This document shows positions 1 through 17,187 of a stretch of 22,594 bases of DNA, piece by piece. This DNA comes from Acidobacteriota bacterium (GTDB lineage: Bacteria; Acidobacteriota; Blastocatellia; RBC074), in contig JADJXM010000009.1 in NCBI GenBank assembly GCA_016715865.1, positions 1 through 22,594 of the forward strand, written 5' to 3'. The position numbers and the translations under genes were made by a program. Numbering within the stretch: the stretch's first letter is position 1; each line of letters begins with the position of its first letter. Under the pieces are notes generated by a model that was not told where the DNA came from, ran no database searches, and saw only the letters and a list, made by a program, of their open reading frames with translations.

Positions 1-1101
<1,101 letters not shown>

Positions 1102-1118
1102 TCCAACTCCAGGCAACA

Positions 1119-1127
1119 AGGGGAGGA
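1119..1127 (+). promoter_or_regulatory. Shine-Dalgarno of the aldo/keto reductase
   Basis: AAGGGGAGGA lies just before two overlapping ATG codons at 1128 and 1132. Only the ATG at 1132 opens the frame with the twin-arginine signal and AKR fold, so it decides the start. No separate promoter is obvious in the 30 bp between the esterase relic and this gene. Confidence 0.7.
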
Positions 1128-1131
1128 ATGT

Positions 1132-5460
<4,329 letters not shown>

Positions 5461-5472
5461 AGGAGAAAAGTT

Positions 5473-5985
5473 ATGATACGACTGAAAGTGAATGGCAAGA
5501 ACCATCAGTTTAACGGCGATCCCGACATGCCGTTGCTCTGGTTTTTGCGCGATGAAATGAATATGAAAGGAACGAAATTCGGGTGCGGCATCGGGATGTG
5601 CGGAGCTTGTACGATTCACTTGAACGGCAGCCCCACACGCGCCTGTCTGACTTCGGTTTCCATGGCCGCCAATGGTTCGATCACGACCATTGAAGGCATC
5701 TCTCCAGACGGTTCGCATCCGGTGCAGATCGCGTGGCAGGAATTGGACGTTCCTCAGTGCGGTTATTGCCAGTCCGGCCAGATCATGACGGCCTGCTCTC
5801 TGCTTGCCAAGAAGCCGAAACCGACCGATGCCGACATCGATGCGGCTATGGACGGCAACCTTTGCCGCTGCGGAACATATCTGCGCATCCGCTCCGCCGT
5901 ACATAAAGCCGCGGAACTGAGCGCTTCAAGGAAAGCCGGATCGAGGACTTCAACAAACCGATCAGGCCGCAGAGGCGGCAAATAA
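5473..5985 (+). CDS. iorA: IorA-like 2Fe-2S subunit of molybdenum hydroxylase
   Basis: Small electron-transfer subunit (COG2080) carrying two 2Fe-2S clusters that pass electrons from the molybdenum centre of IorB. The plant-type ferredoxin cluster ligands are C38, C43, C46 (GCGIGMCGACT) and C58. The second, alpha-helical domain has C96 and C99 (QCGYCQSGQ) and C131 and C133 (NLCRCGTY). All eight cysteines are present. There is no signal peptide, as expected if it is exported by piggybacking on the Tat signal of IorB. At 170 residues it is slightly longer than usual because of a basic, Ser/Arg-rich tail (SRKAGSRTSTNRSGRRGGK) not normally needed for function. AGGAG at 5461-5465 is a good ribosome site for the ATG. 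Confidence 0.92.
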   Translation: MIRLKVNGKNHQFNGDPDMPLLWFLRDEMNMKGTKFGCGIGMCGACTIHLNGSPTRACLTSVSMAANGSITTIEGISPDGSHPVQIAWQELDVPQCGYCQSGQIMTACSLLAKKPKPTDADIDAAMDGNLCRCGTYLRIRSAVHKAAELSASRKAGSRTSTNRSGRRGGK

Positions 5986-5988
5986 CCT

Positions 5989-5993
5989 GGGAG
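5989..5993 (+). promoter_or_regulatory. Shine-Dalgarno selecting a GTG start
   Basis: GGGAG lies seven bases before the GTG at 6001. The nearby ATG at 5996 hits a stop after two codons, so GTG is the only start that keeps the signal peptide of the propeller protein. Confidence 0.6.
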
Positions 5994-6000
5994 AAATGAG

Positions 6001-7254
6001 GTGAGGTTTTTATTTTTGTTTGCTCTGCTCTGCACAATCGCCTTGCAGCCCATGACTGTTGGAAATACGGCTTTCGAAGCCGAGTGGCCGCAATGGCGCG
6101 GCCCGCTGCGCAATGGTTTATCGACCGAGACCGGATTGCTCAAGCAATGGCCTGAGAAAGGCCCTGCTGTCGCCTGGTCGATCTCGAATCTGGGGGAAGG
6201 CTACGGCTCACTGGCCATCAAAGCGGATCGCATTTATGTGCAAGGGACAAGCGGGACAGCGAACGACGCAAAGAGTACTGTTTTCTGTTTGAACCGCGCC
6301 GACGGAAAGACAATCTGGTCAGTCACGCTGGGGGCGAAAGTCGATCAGGACAAGGGCAACGGGCCGCGTGGCACTCCGACGCTGGATGGAGACAAACTTT
6401 ATGTGCTGACCGAGAACGGCGATCTGGCTTGTTTGCGCGAACACGACGGCTCGCTCGTATGGGGCAAAAACATTCTGAAAGAGTTTGGCGGCAGCAATCC
6501 ACGCTGGCTGATCAGCGAATCGCCGCTGATAGATGGCAATAAATTGATTGTTTCGCCCGGCGGCAGCGGCGCGGGGATAGTAGCCCTGGACAAAATGACA
6601 GGCGCGGAGATCTGGCGCGCGAAAGAGTTGAGTGACCAGGCCGGCTATGCCTCCTGCATCATTGCGGACGTGGGCGGCGTGCGCAGCTACATCAATTTCA
6701 CTGCAAATGCGGCAGTAGGCGTGCGTGCCAGCGACGGCAAGCTGATGTGGCGTTACGCTAACGTCGCCAATCGCGTCGCCAATTGCACAACGCCGGTCTT
6801 TGCCGACAACAAAGTCTTCTTTTCTTCAGCTTATGATACGGGCGGCGCATTGCTCAACCTGACGGCGCTGAACGGTGAGGTCAAGGCTGAAGAGGCCTAT
6901 TTCACGCGTGATATGATGAACCATCATGGCGGAATGGTTCTCGTCGACGGTTATCTTTACGGCTTTTCAAATTCGATTCTGACCTGCCTGGAATTCAGCA
7001 CGGGCAAGGTGATGTGGAAAGACCGCAGCGTCGGCAAAGGCTCGCTCACATACGCGGACGGGATGTTGTATCTGCTGGGCGAGAAACAACTGGTCGGGCT
7101 GGCCGAAGCTAATCCCAAAGCCTATGTCGAGAAAGGGCGCTTCCCGATCAACGACCGGGGATGGGACAGCTGGGCGCATCCGGTAGTCATCGGTGGCAAG
7201 CTCTACATCCGCAATCAGAATGAGTTGGCTTGCTATGATGTGAAGGCGAAATAA
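6001..7254 (+). CDS. Secreted PQQ-like (BamB-type) beta-propeller protein
   Basis: A 417-residue exported beta-propeller. The signal peptide is MRFLFLFALLCTIALQP. The mature protein begins with the typical AEWPQWRGPLRNG and has repeated blades of the pattern hydrophobic-strand, D/G, G-x-x-x-W (DGKTIWSVTLGA, DGSLVWGKNI, TGAEIWRAKEL, DGKLMWRYANV, TGKVMWKDRSV), ending YIRNQNELACYDVK. These are PQQ-type propeller repeats (PQQ_2/BamB-like). The residues of true quinoprotein alcohol dehydrogenases (Cys-Cys disulfide ring, Ca-binding acids) are not apparent, so binding of PQQ itself is doubtful. It probably serves as a scaffold or binding partner, or an uncharacterised enzyme. It follows iorA by 15 bp and is the last gene of the operon. 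Confidence 0.85.
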   Translation: MRFLFLFALLCTIALQPMTVGNTAFEAEWPQWRGPLRNGLSTETGLLKQWPEKGPAVAWSISNLGEGYGSLAIKADRIYVQGTSGTANDAKSTVFCLNRADGKTIWSVTLGAKVDQDKGNGPRGTPTLDGDKLYVLTENGDLACLREHDGSLVWGKNILKEFGGSNPRWLISESPLIDGNKLIVSPGGSGAGIVALDKMTGAEIWRAKELSDQAGYASCIIADVGGVRSYINFTANAAVGVRASDGKLMWRYANVANRVANCTTPVFADNKVFFSSAYDTGGALLNLTALNGEVKAEEAYFTRDMMNHHGGMVLVDGYLYGFSNSILTCLEFSTGKVMWKDRSVGKGSLTYADGMLYLLGEKQLVGLAEANPKAYVEKGRFPINDRGWDSWAHPVVIGGKLYIRNQNELACYDVKAK

Positions 7255-7256
7255 AT

Positions 7257-7298
7257 CGGACTCTGCCTGGCACGAAGCAGGGCTTTAGCTTCGCATAA
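7257..7298 (+). pseudogene. Relic of a second iorB 3' end
   Basis: Two bases after the propeller stop, the sequence reads RTLPGTKQGFSFA followed by TAA. The intact iorB upstream ends RTMPMTKQGFSFA followed by TAA. Eleven of thirteen residues match, and six of the matching codons differ only at synonymous third positions. This is therefore the tail of a diverged paralogue that was once under selection, not a recent copy. Nothing recognisable of the rest of that gene remains upstream, where the propeller gene sits, and no second iorA follows. Confidence 0.7.
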
Positions 7299-7330
7299 GT
7301 ATCTGCTCAGCTCATGAGCGAAGAATACTG

Positions 7331-7386
7331 TTTCAACGCCAGGGACGCCAAGCCTCTTGGCCGGCTTGGCGTCTCTGGCGTTGAAA
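7331..7386 (+). repeat. Intergenic palindrome with 24-bp arms
   Basis: Arms 7331-7354 and 7363-7386 are reverse complements with one mismatch (a G-U pair in RNA), around an 8-base loop. The core reads CGCCAGGGACGCCAAGCC. No T-run follows the right arm, so a classical intrinsic terminator is doubtful, although the hairpin could still stop or stabilise the upstream operon transcript. It resembles REP/MITE-like palindromes dispersed in many soil-bacterial genomes. Confidence 0.8.
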
Positions 7387-7520
7387 ATCTTAAAATACCT
7401 GGTTAACAGTGTGTTAAACCTGCGAGTGATTACGTAGGAAATTGCTATTGACAGAACAGCCATTCATCAATCACGCTTTCTACTCTCTATTCTCTAATTT
7501 CTACATTCTCAGGTGATGAC
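7387..7520 (+). other. Non-coding leader of the Asp-box gene
   Basis: No gene is seen here. A TTGACA hexamer at 7448-7453 lacks a convincing -10 at normal spacing. It is followed by a pyrimidine-rich stretch (about 7476-7510) leading into AGGTGA (7511-7516), a modest ribosome site for the ATG at 7521. The promoter of the downstream gene is probably within this stretch, but I cannot place it. Confidence 0.4.
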
Positions 7521-10500
7521 ATGACCAGATCTCTCTTTATGCGGCGACTATCGTTCATGATTTTCCTCGTGCTTGTATGTGTGCTGATTCCAGGAAGTAT
7601 CGATCGACTGGAACCGGTCAAAGCGCAGTCGGATGCGAAGGTGATTGTGCCGTTATCGCATTACCAGGACCTGCGATGGCGTTCGGTCGGCCCGCATCGT
7701 GGAGGCCGTGTTACGGCAGTTGCCGGCATTCGCACCCAGCCCGGAACATTTTACATGGGCGCAACCGGAGGCGGTGTCTGGAAGAGCGTGGATTATGGAA
7801 TAACCTGGGATCCGGTGACTGACGGTCAGATCGATACTGGATCAATCGGCGCCATCGATGTCTCTGACTCGAACCCGGATGTAGTTTATGTCGGAACCGG
7901 CAGCGACGGCATTCGCAGCAAAATAATCATCGGCAAGGGAGTGTACAAATCGACCGATGCCGGCAGGACCTGGAGGCACATCGGGCTGAAATCGGCCGGT
8001 CAGATCGGCGCTGTGGTTATTCATCCGACCAATCCGGATATTGTCTTTGTGGCCGCGATTGGTAATCCGTTCGGTGCGAATGAAGAACGTGGCGTGTTTC
8101 GAACGAAGGACGGCGGCAAAACATGGCAGAAAGTTCTCTATATTAATGATGCCACCGGAGTCGCCTCAGTCGCCCTCAACTGGTCGAATCCGAATGAAAT
8201 ATATGCCGGAGCCTGGCGCGCTCAGCGCAAGCCATGGACGATCATCAGCGGCGGACCAGCTGCCGAGGGTGGAATCTATAAATCGACTGACGGCGGAGAC
8301 AACTGGACACACCTGGCAGCGGGCCTGCCGCAGAACCTGATCGGCAAAATTGATCTGGACGTTGCCCGATCGAAACCAAATATCGTTTATGCGCTGATCG
8401 AGGCTCCCGGAAATGAAGGTGGCGTCTATCGCAGCGATGACAGCGGAGCGTCCTGGAAGCTGATCAGTTCGAATCCGGCGCTGCGTTCGCGTCCATTCTA
8501 TTTCAACAACATCGATGTCAATCCTCAGAATGAGAATGAAGTCTGGGTAAACAGCCTTAACCTGATGAAATCCGTCAACGGCGGCAGAAGCTGGACGCCT
8601 GTGCGAGTTCCGCACGCCGACAGCCATGGCATTTGGTTTAATCCCGATAATCCGAAAATTGCAATTCAGTGCAATGACGGCGGCGCCAATGTCACTCTTG
8701 ACGCCGGCAAGAGCTGGTCATCGATTATGAATCAGCCGACTGCCGAAATTTACATGGTCGATGTCGATGAGCAGGTACCGTACAGGATCTATGGTCCTCA
8801 GCAGGACAACAGCACGCTCATCGTCGACAGCCTGCCGCCATATTCATGGCGTCCGACGCCCGAACAGACCTGGGTTCAGGGACCCGGTTGCGAGACAGGT
8901 CAGATCCGCGCGACGCCTTCTGGAAAGATCATATATGGTGTTTGCAAAGGTGAATTCGGCAGGTACAACGTCGAAACCGGTCAGGAGAAGCATTACTGGG
9001 TCTATCCGCAGAATCGCTACGGTCATAATCCGAAGGACATCAAATATCGCTTCGTCCGACAATCGCCGATCGAAGTCTCGCCTCATGATCCGAATGTGGT
9101 CTATCACGGTTCACAGTTTTTGCATCGAACCCGGGATGATGGCGTCACCTGGGAGACGATCAGTCCTGACCTGACCGCAAATGAGCCGGACAAACAGGTC
9201 ATTTCCGGTGAGCCGATCACGCGTGATATCACTGGCGAAGAGATCTACAGCGCACTTTATGCGATCGAGGAGTCAAGAATTGAACGCGGAGTAATCTGGA
9301 CCGGATCGAATGACGGACCGGTCTATGTCACTCGCGACAACGGCAGGACCTGGAAGAACGTTACGCCAAAAGACCTGCCGCCGGGCGGGCGAGTACAGAA
9401 CATCGAGGATTCCCCGCATCGCAAAGGTTCTGCGTATATCGCCGTCTATCGATACATGCTCGACGACTGGCAGCCATACATCTATCTGACTAACGATTAC
9501 GGTGAGACCTGGAGCCGTTTGACTGATGGGAAGAACGGGATTCCGGCTGACTGGCCGACACGTGTCGTGCGCGAAGACCCCGATCGGGAAGGTCTGTTGT
9601 ATGCCGGTACCGAATTCGGAGCCTTCGTCTCGTTCGACAACGGTGGCCATTGGCAGTCACTTCAGCAGAATTTGCCAGGCACTCCGGTGACCGATATCAA
9701 GGTGCATCGCAAGGACCTGGTGATTTCGACCATGGGGCGGTCATTCTGGATCATGGATAATATCACCCCGCTGCAGCAGCTCGCTGTCGCGGAAAGCTCG
9801 CGCAGAACCGTCGCGTCCGGGTCAGGGTTCGACCCGGCTGTAGATGCGTTTCTCTTTCAGCCGGCCGATGCGATGAGGCTCCGCTATCCTGCCTCAGGAA
9901 CGGGAAGTGATGCGCCTGAGTACCCGCCTAACGGGGTTCATATCGATTATTACTTATCATCGCCTCCTGCCGGAGAAATGAAACTGGAGATACTGGATTC
10001 GAAGGGCGGCGTCATTCGGACGTTTTCGGGAGGAGTAGCAGCTGCCGCAGGACAGGAGGATCAGGAAGCCATGCGAGCTCCTCGGCGCGGGCGCGGCGGT
10101 CCGGCAGCAGGTCTCTCTCGCAAAACAGGCATGAACCGGTTCATCTGGGACTTGCGTTATCCGGGCGTCGATGGCGCGGCTTTCGGCGGACCGCTCGCGG
10201 CGCCAGGCAGATATCAGGCCCGGCTCTCGATTGGCTCCAGGAGTCAGATGCGTTCGTTCGAAGTGAAGATGGATCCACGCGTCGCGGCTGACGGTGTGAC
10301 GGTCGCCGATCTGCAGGAGCAGCTCGATTTCAGCCTCAGGGTGCGCGATGCGATCGGAGAAGCTCGCAAGCTTGGGAACCGGCTCCGCGAGGCCCGCCAG
10401 AAGGTGAAAGATGATCCGACAGCCTCGTTAAAGGCCCAGGCACTTCTGGATCGCGTGGGCACAGCAGGTGGCATCTATCCGCAGCCGATGCTGATCGATC

Positions 10501-10634
10501 AGTTTTCGAATCTTTCACGCATGATCAATCAGGCGGATCAAAAGATTGGCCGAAGCGCCTTCGAATTTTATGATGACCTTATGAAAGAGATGAATTCGAT
10601 AACGGGCGAGCTGGATAGAATCAGCGGAAAGTGA
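7521..10634 (+). CDS. Secreted Asp-box (BNR/VPS10-like) multi-propeller protein
   Basis: An intact 1037-residue exported protein. The N-terminal hydrophobic signal is MRRLSFMIFLVLVCVLIPG; a second in-frame ATG at 7539 could be the true start. The body holds eleven Asp-box motifs of the S/T-x-D-x-G-x-x-W type, for example STDAGRTW, TKDGGKTW, STDGGDNW, SDDSGASW, TRDNGRTW and TNDYGETW, as in sortilin/VPS10 and BNR sialidase-like propellers. This suggests two stacked propellers over about residues 45-750. A beta-sandwich-like region follows (FIWDLRYPG, PGRYQARLSIG), then a helical, coiled-coil-like tail (ADLQEQLDFSLRVRDAIGEARKLGNRL). The family is common in Acidobacteriota and Bacteroidota, is usually called WD40/YVTN/BNR-like, and has no firm function; binding or glycan/peptide processing at the cell surface is conjecture. 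It stands alone, converging on the minus-strand operon. Confidence 0.9.
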   Translation: MTRSLFMRRLSFMIFLVLVCVLIPGSIDRLEPVKAQSDAKVIVPLSHYQDLRWRSVGPHRGGRVTAVAGIRTQPGTFYMGATGGGVWKSVDYGITWDPVTDGQIDTGSIGAIDVSDSNPDVVYVGTGSDGIRSKIIIGKGVYKSTDAGRTWRHIGLKSAGQIGAVVIHPTNPDIVFVAAIGNPFGANEERGVFRTKDGGKTWQKVLYINDATGVASVALNWSNPNEIYAGAWRAQRKPWTIISGGPAAEGGIYKSTDGGDNWTHLAAGLPQNLIGKIDLDVARSKPNIVYALIEAPGNEGGVYRSDDSGASWKLISSNPALRSRPFYFNNIDVNPQNENEVWVNSLNLMKSVNGGRSWTPVRVPHADSHGIWFNPDNPKIAIQCNDGGANVTLDAGKSWSSIMNQPTAEIYMVDVDEQVPYRIYGPQQDNSTLIVDSLPPYSWRPTPEQTWVQGPGCETGQIRATPSGKIIYGVCKGEFGRYNVETGQEKHYWVYPQNRYGHNPKDIKYRFVRQSPIEVSPHDPNVVYHGSQFLHRTRDDGVTWETISPDLTANEPDKQVISGEPITRDITGEEIYSALYAIEESRIERGVIWTGSNDGPVYVTRDNGRTWKNVTPKDLPPGGRVQNIEDSPHRKGSAYIAVYRYMLDDWQPYIYLTNDYGETWSRLTDGKNGIPADWPTRVVREDPDREGLLYAGTEFGAFVSFDNGGHWQSLQQNLPGTPVTDIKVHRKDLVISTMGRSFWIMDNITPLQQLAVAESSRRTVASGSGFDPAVDAFLFQPADAMRLRYPASGTGSDAPEYPPNGVHIDYYLSSPPAGEMKLEILDSKGGVIRTFSGGVAAAAGQEDQEAMRAPRRGRGGPAAGLSRKTGMNRFIWDLRYPGVDGAAFGGPLAAPGRYQARLSIGSRSQMRSFEVKMDPRVAADGVTVADLQEQLDFSLRVRDAIGEARKLGNRLREARQKVKDDPTASLKAQALLDRVGTAGGIYPQPMLIDQFSNLSRMINQADQKIGRSAFEFYDDLMKEMNSITGELDRISGK

Positions 10635-10647
10635 TTGCAAGGCGCGC

Positions 10648-10717
10648 CTGGGAGCGCCGGGCTCCAGCTCGGCATGATTTCATTAATCGAGCTCTGGCTG
10701 CCATTGTGTCTCTCAAA

Positions 10718-10747
<30 letters not shown>
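10648..10747 (+). repeat. Large palindrome (33-bp arms) between convergent genes
   Basis: Arms 10648-10680 and 10715-10747 are reverse complements with one mismatch, separated by 34 bases. Each arm contains nested symmetry (GAGCTCCAGCTC). It starts 13 bp after the Asp-box gene stop and its right arm lies inside the end of the ThDP enzyme gene on the other strand. It may act as a two-way terminator. Its structure (near-perfect arms, no coding content) resembles a MITE/REP-like mobile palindrome that inserted at the convergent junction. Confidence 0.85.
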
Positions 10748-12480
<1,733 letters not shown>

Positions 12481-12487
12481 GTTCTCT

Positions 12488-12528
12488 CCCGTTCATCCTT
12501 TACTGCCCGTTCATCCTTAACTGCCCGT

Positions 12529-12541
<13 letters not shown>
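12488..12541 (-). repeat. Three tandem 18-bp units at a gene junction
   Basis: Three head-to-tail units occupy 12488-12505, 12506-12523 and 12524-12541. On the minus strand the unit reads CAGTAAAGGATGAACGGG; the middle copy has one base change. Each unit carries an AAGGA Shine-Dalgarno-like core and a TGA. The stop codon of the FAD dehydrogenase lies in the first transcribed copy, and the ThDP gene starts 7 bases beyond the last copy. The array therefore makes up most of the 48-bp intercistronic gap and probably arose by slippage. Confidence 0.9.
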
Positions 12542-14125
<1,584 letters not shown>

Positions 14126-14145
<20 letters not shown>

Positions 14146-15757
14146 AGATCAGTCCTTTTGCTGCCGGGTTAAAATTGCCGATCGGCAATTCGCCGCATTG
14201 GCCATCAGAGCAAATGTAAGGTTCTTGGCGGGAAGTGCCGGAAAAAGTGGATCCGTCGGCAAAATAAAGATTTTCGTAATCATGGCTCTGCCCATATTTT
14301 CGACGTCGTCAGCGGGCAGGATGCTCGGACATAGGAATGGTTCCTGCATAATGGACGCTTGCTCCCATTGGCCGTAAATGCATCATAAAGGAGGCGCTAT
14401 ACAACCGAGTTTGCGCAGGACTTTTTACTGTCTTTACTGTTCGTTTGAGTACTGCTGATTCATTTTCGGGCGGCAGATAGTTAATAAGCAAACGTGTCTC
14501 ACCGGTATCCTTGTCTGTCTCCAGGGTAACATAGTTCGTTTCGCGTCGATGATCATCGAAGTTGAGATTCACCACTCAAGCCCTGCGCACGTTTCGAAAA
14601 ATATTGAGTGCCGTCCGCAGATCAAGCGGAATGTTCTGGACGATCGGATGGACCAGTGCTGTCTTCAATGTCGTGATTAACGCATAATAGTACTTCCCTG
14701 TATCTTCCCCGACAATCCCCATCGCCAGCTGATGGTATTGATACCTTTCTGCATCATATTGATGCCCAACCAGATTCAGATTGATAAATGGAATAAGGAT
14801 CTGTCGATTATCCATTAATCCTGTTAATTTGATATTGCCGCCGTTTTCCTGTGTATTAGATCAAGCATTATTTTGGAACTTGAAAGCGTTCCAGCAGCCA
14901 ATACGAACGTATCCGCCTGTATCTCTTCATGTTTTCATCTTGATCGATTCCACTACTATGCTCTCAAGTCCCTTCCTGGTTTGTTTGAAATAATTGGCGT
15001 AGATATTTGGATAATATTTGAAATTACTGAAACTGAAACACTCCCTGAGCGTGATCGAGGTGTATAAAAGCGCCGGATGGGCATCCCCACAGACATCTTC
15101 CGCAGTAACTGCGCCTTCCTGCCTTCTCTTTCGCCTGTCAACGTCGCTACTCTGGAACGCCCCAGATAACAGTTCAATTCTGTGTTTAAATAATTCCTGT
15201 GCCGTTGATATGCCTCGAGAGGATCGATGATTGATTATCCAGTCGCAGTGGATCGAGCGGGTAATCATGGACCGGATAAAATCTGGCAAGGTCGTCAATC
15301 GTTCCGCTGATACCGATCCGTTTGGAGATTTCATTGTAATAGTGAGTCAGCTCACTGTAATCAAACAGGAAATCACGCAGTTCTTCGGCGTTCAGCGGAT
15401 AGACTCCTCCGGTCCGGGTTTCCGCCAGTCCCCTCGAGCAAAAAACAGCGGCGCAAAACCTGTTGCCTTCCATTCGGAATTGTTCCGGAGTTATCAAAGA
15501 TATATTGTTTATTTGGCGGGAATCCGTAGTATTCGCCAGTAGACCCCGGTATACGACTGCCTCATAATTTTCACCCAGGAAGTAATTAACCGGATCAGAA
15601 AGATTATTTTTAAGATCGTTAAAAGAATCTTCCAGGGTTTACCGGATCAAGTCTTTCCCGACCAACATCCAGCATTATGACTTGATACCCTTTTTGCAGC
15701 GTCAGTGCGAAATGAACCCCCACTGGCGCCGGAACCGACGATCAGAACTTTGGTCAT
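14126..15757 (-). pseudogene. GMC-family oxidoreductase, multiple frameshifts
   Basis: A glucose-methanol-choline family flavoprotein that would oxidise an alcohol or sugar hydroxyl. The start at 15757 gives MTKVLIVGSGASG (FAD-binding). Seen in order after frame changes: QVIMLDVG, a GGVYPLNAEELRDFLFDYSELTHYY segment (about 15327-15407), DDLARFYPVHDYPLDPLRL, INHRSS, an internal PALLYTS, then GHQYDAERYQYHQLAMGI, LETDKDTGETRLLINY, and the C-terminal active site MGASVHYAGTIPMSEHPAR with the catalytic His, followed by FPALPAKNLTFALMANAA (partner Asn). In the frame giving NFNPAAKGLIYDSHKS the stop is at 14126, overlapping the FAD dehydrogenase start by 20 bp; in the sequenced frame it stops at 14149. 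About 544 residues when restored, normal for the family. Confidence 0.75.
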
Positions 15758-15785
15758 TGATTATTTTCGTTCCTTGCTCAGTCGA

Positions 15786-17124
15786 TCAATCCAGAGTTAA
15801 CGGGAAAAAGATCATAGATGAAAAAATGAAGAGTGCCGCAAATATTATCCCCTGAAGCATCATCGTCCAAAGAGGAACGCCCGCCCTCCTCCCTGAGGCA
15901 GATCAAAATGCTTATATGTCGATGAACTGCTCTCCAATATCGCGAGCAATAAGACTATCTTTTTTTCAGATAAGGCAGCTTCTCGAAAATATGGCGGAAG
16001 TAACTGTCAGCAATTTTTCACCGCCAGTGAACTTCTTATTGAAGTCGCCATCTGCAAACAATCAACGATGCCCAGATTGGTGGAGTGCAGATTCAGATTC
16101 ACCTCATGCGCTTTTATATACTTTTGTCTGATAAAGTCACTCGGGCCTTGCCTGATCAGATAATAGGTGAACGCATCACATTCTTTCGACAGAATGCGAC
16201 GGCTTTCATCCTCTTTTTCCCAATCTATTAAATCATTGATAGTCTGATTGAGTGGTCTCATCTTGTGAGAGGAAAGTGAGAGATCGGGATCAGCGTTGCT
16301 GTCGAATCTAAATGCGGAGAGTTGTCCTGAGTTAAACGGCAGGCGGTCTGGAAAGTAACGGTCGATCAGTGACAACACAGCCAGCACGGGCCTCAAAGGA
16401 ATATTTACGCTCAAAGGCGAGCGACCGTGAACACGTTCATAAATCAGTCGGAGAAAAGTCTCAAACGACATCTTTTCGTTGCCGCCCAGTTCGATAATCT
16501 GATTCGAAAAGACATCGCTGATTAATAAAGCTCGTAGATGTTCGACCAGGTCGTCAATGTGTATCGGTTGAATTTGAACCTGCCCGGTGCCGGGTATGAT
16601 CAGGAATAGCAGCCGGGCTAACTTGTAAAATGTGTTCCAGATTTGCCGCCATATGCAGGCTCTATCGTCGGCCGAAGTATCAGGTAATTCAACCAGCTCT
16701 CTTTGACCTGCACTTCTCCCATTGCTTTTGACTTCGCGTAAAGTAGAGGCTTATATCAGGATAGGTGACTGCGATCGTGCTGGGGTAGAAAATTCCTGAC
16801 ACCATAGTTGCTCACATTGTTCAACCAGGGCTTTGGTTCCAGTGGCGTTGATTTGAAAGTAATCCGCTTGCGTTGCCTTTCCGGTTGCAGCTGCCATCTT
16901 GGATGACCGTTTGACACTCAGCCAGAGAGGTCGCATATGTCAATGGTCATTGTTCGGGTCGCCAATGACCAGTTGGCAGTTGGATGGCAATGGGGCAGTC
17001 TTGCAGCGTCATTTCTTTCCTGATCAGGCAATATATTTTATGATAGCGTTCCTGAGTCCAAGTTTTGCAACCGCCGCCCGATAAATCCGGTTGCCCCGGT
17101 GATAAATAATAAGTGTCCTGCCAT
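15786..17124 (-). pseudogene. Extended SDR / NAD-dependent epimerase-like protein, multiple frameshifts
   Basis: An NAD(P)-binding sugar-epimerase-type short-chain dehydrogenase. The start at 17124 gives MAGHLLFITGATGFIG, the GxxGxxG Rossmann motif. Further on: MAAATGKATQADYFQINATGT (like VHLAAATG..F.VN..GT), STIAVTYPD, and YAKSKAMGE at 16726-16740, which supplies the YxxxK pair, then LILRPTI. The C-terminal half (SFETFLRLIYERV, NIPLRPVLAVLSLIDRYFP, FIRQKYIKAHEVNLNL) looks like a specialised domain beyond the usual SDR core. The extreme C-terminus (about 15786-15850) reads as a hydrophobic segment, LQGIIFAALFIFSSMIFFPLTL, possibly a membrane anchor. At about 446 residues it is longer than a plain epimerase. 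Substrate unknown; the neighbours suggest a nucleotide- or lipid-linked sugar. Confidence 0.65.
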
Positions 17125-17187
17125 TGATCCGCCTTCATATGTTCCAGATTTCAGCATCTCGGATCTTACGATTTTCGCCGGGTATTT

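Noticed and set aside
7331..7386. Intrinsic rho-independent terminator
   Set aside because: The hairpin is strong but no T-run follows on either strand, so I call it a palindromic repeat and leave termination open.
7448..7453. TTGACA as a sigma-70 promoter -35 box for the Asp-box gene
   Set aside because: No acceptable -10 hexamer occurs 16-18 bases downstream, so the call would be speculative.
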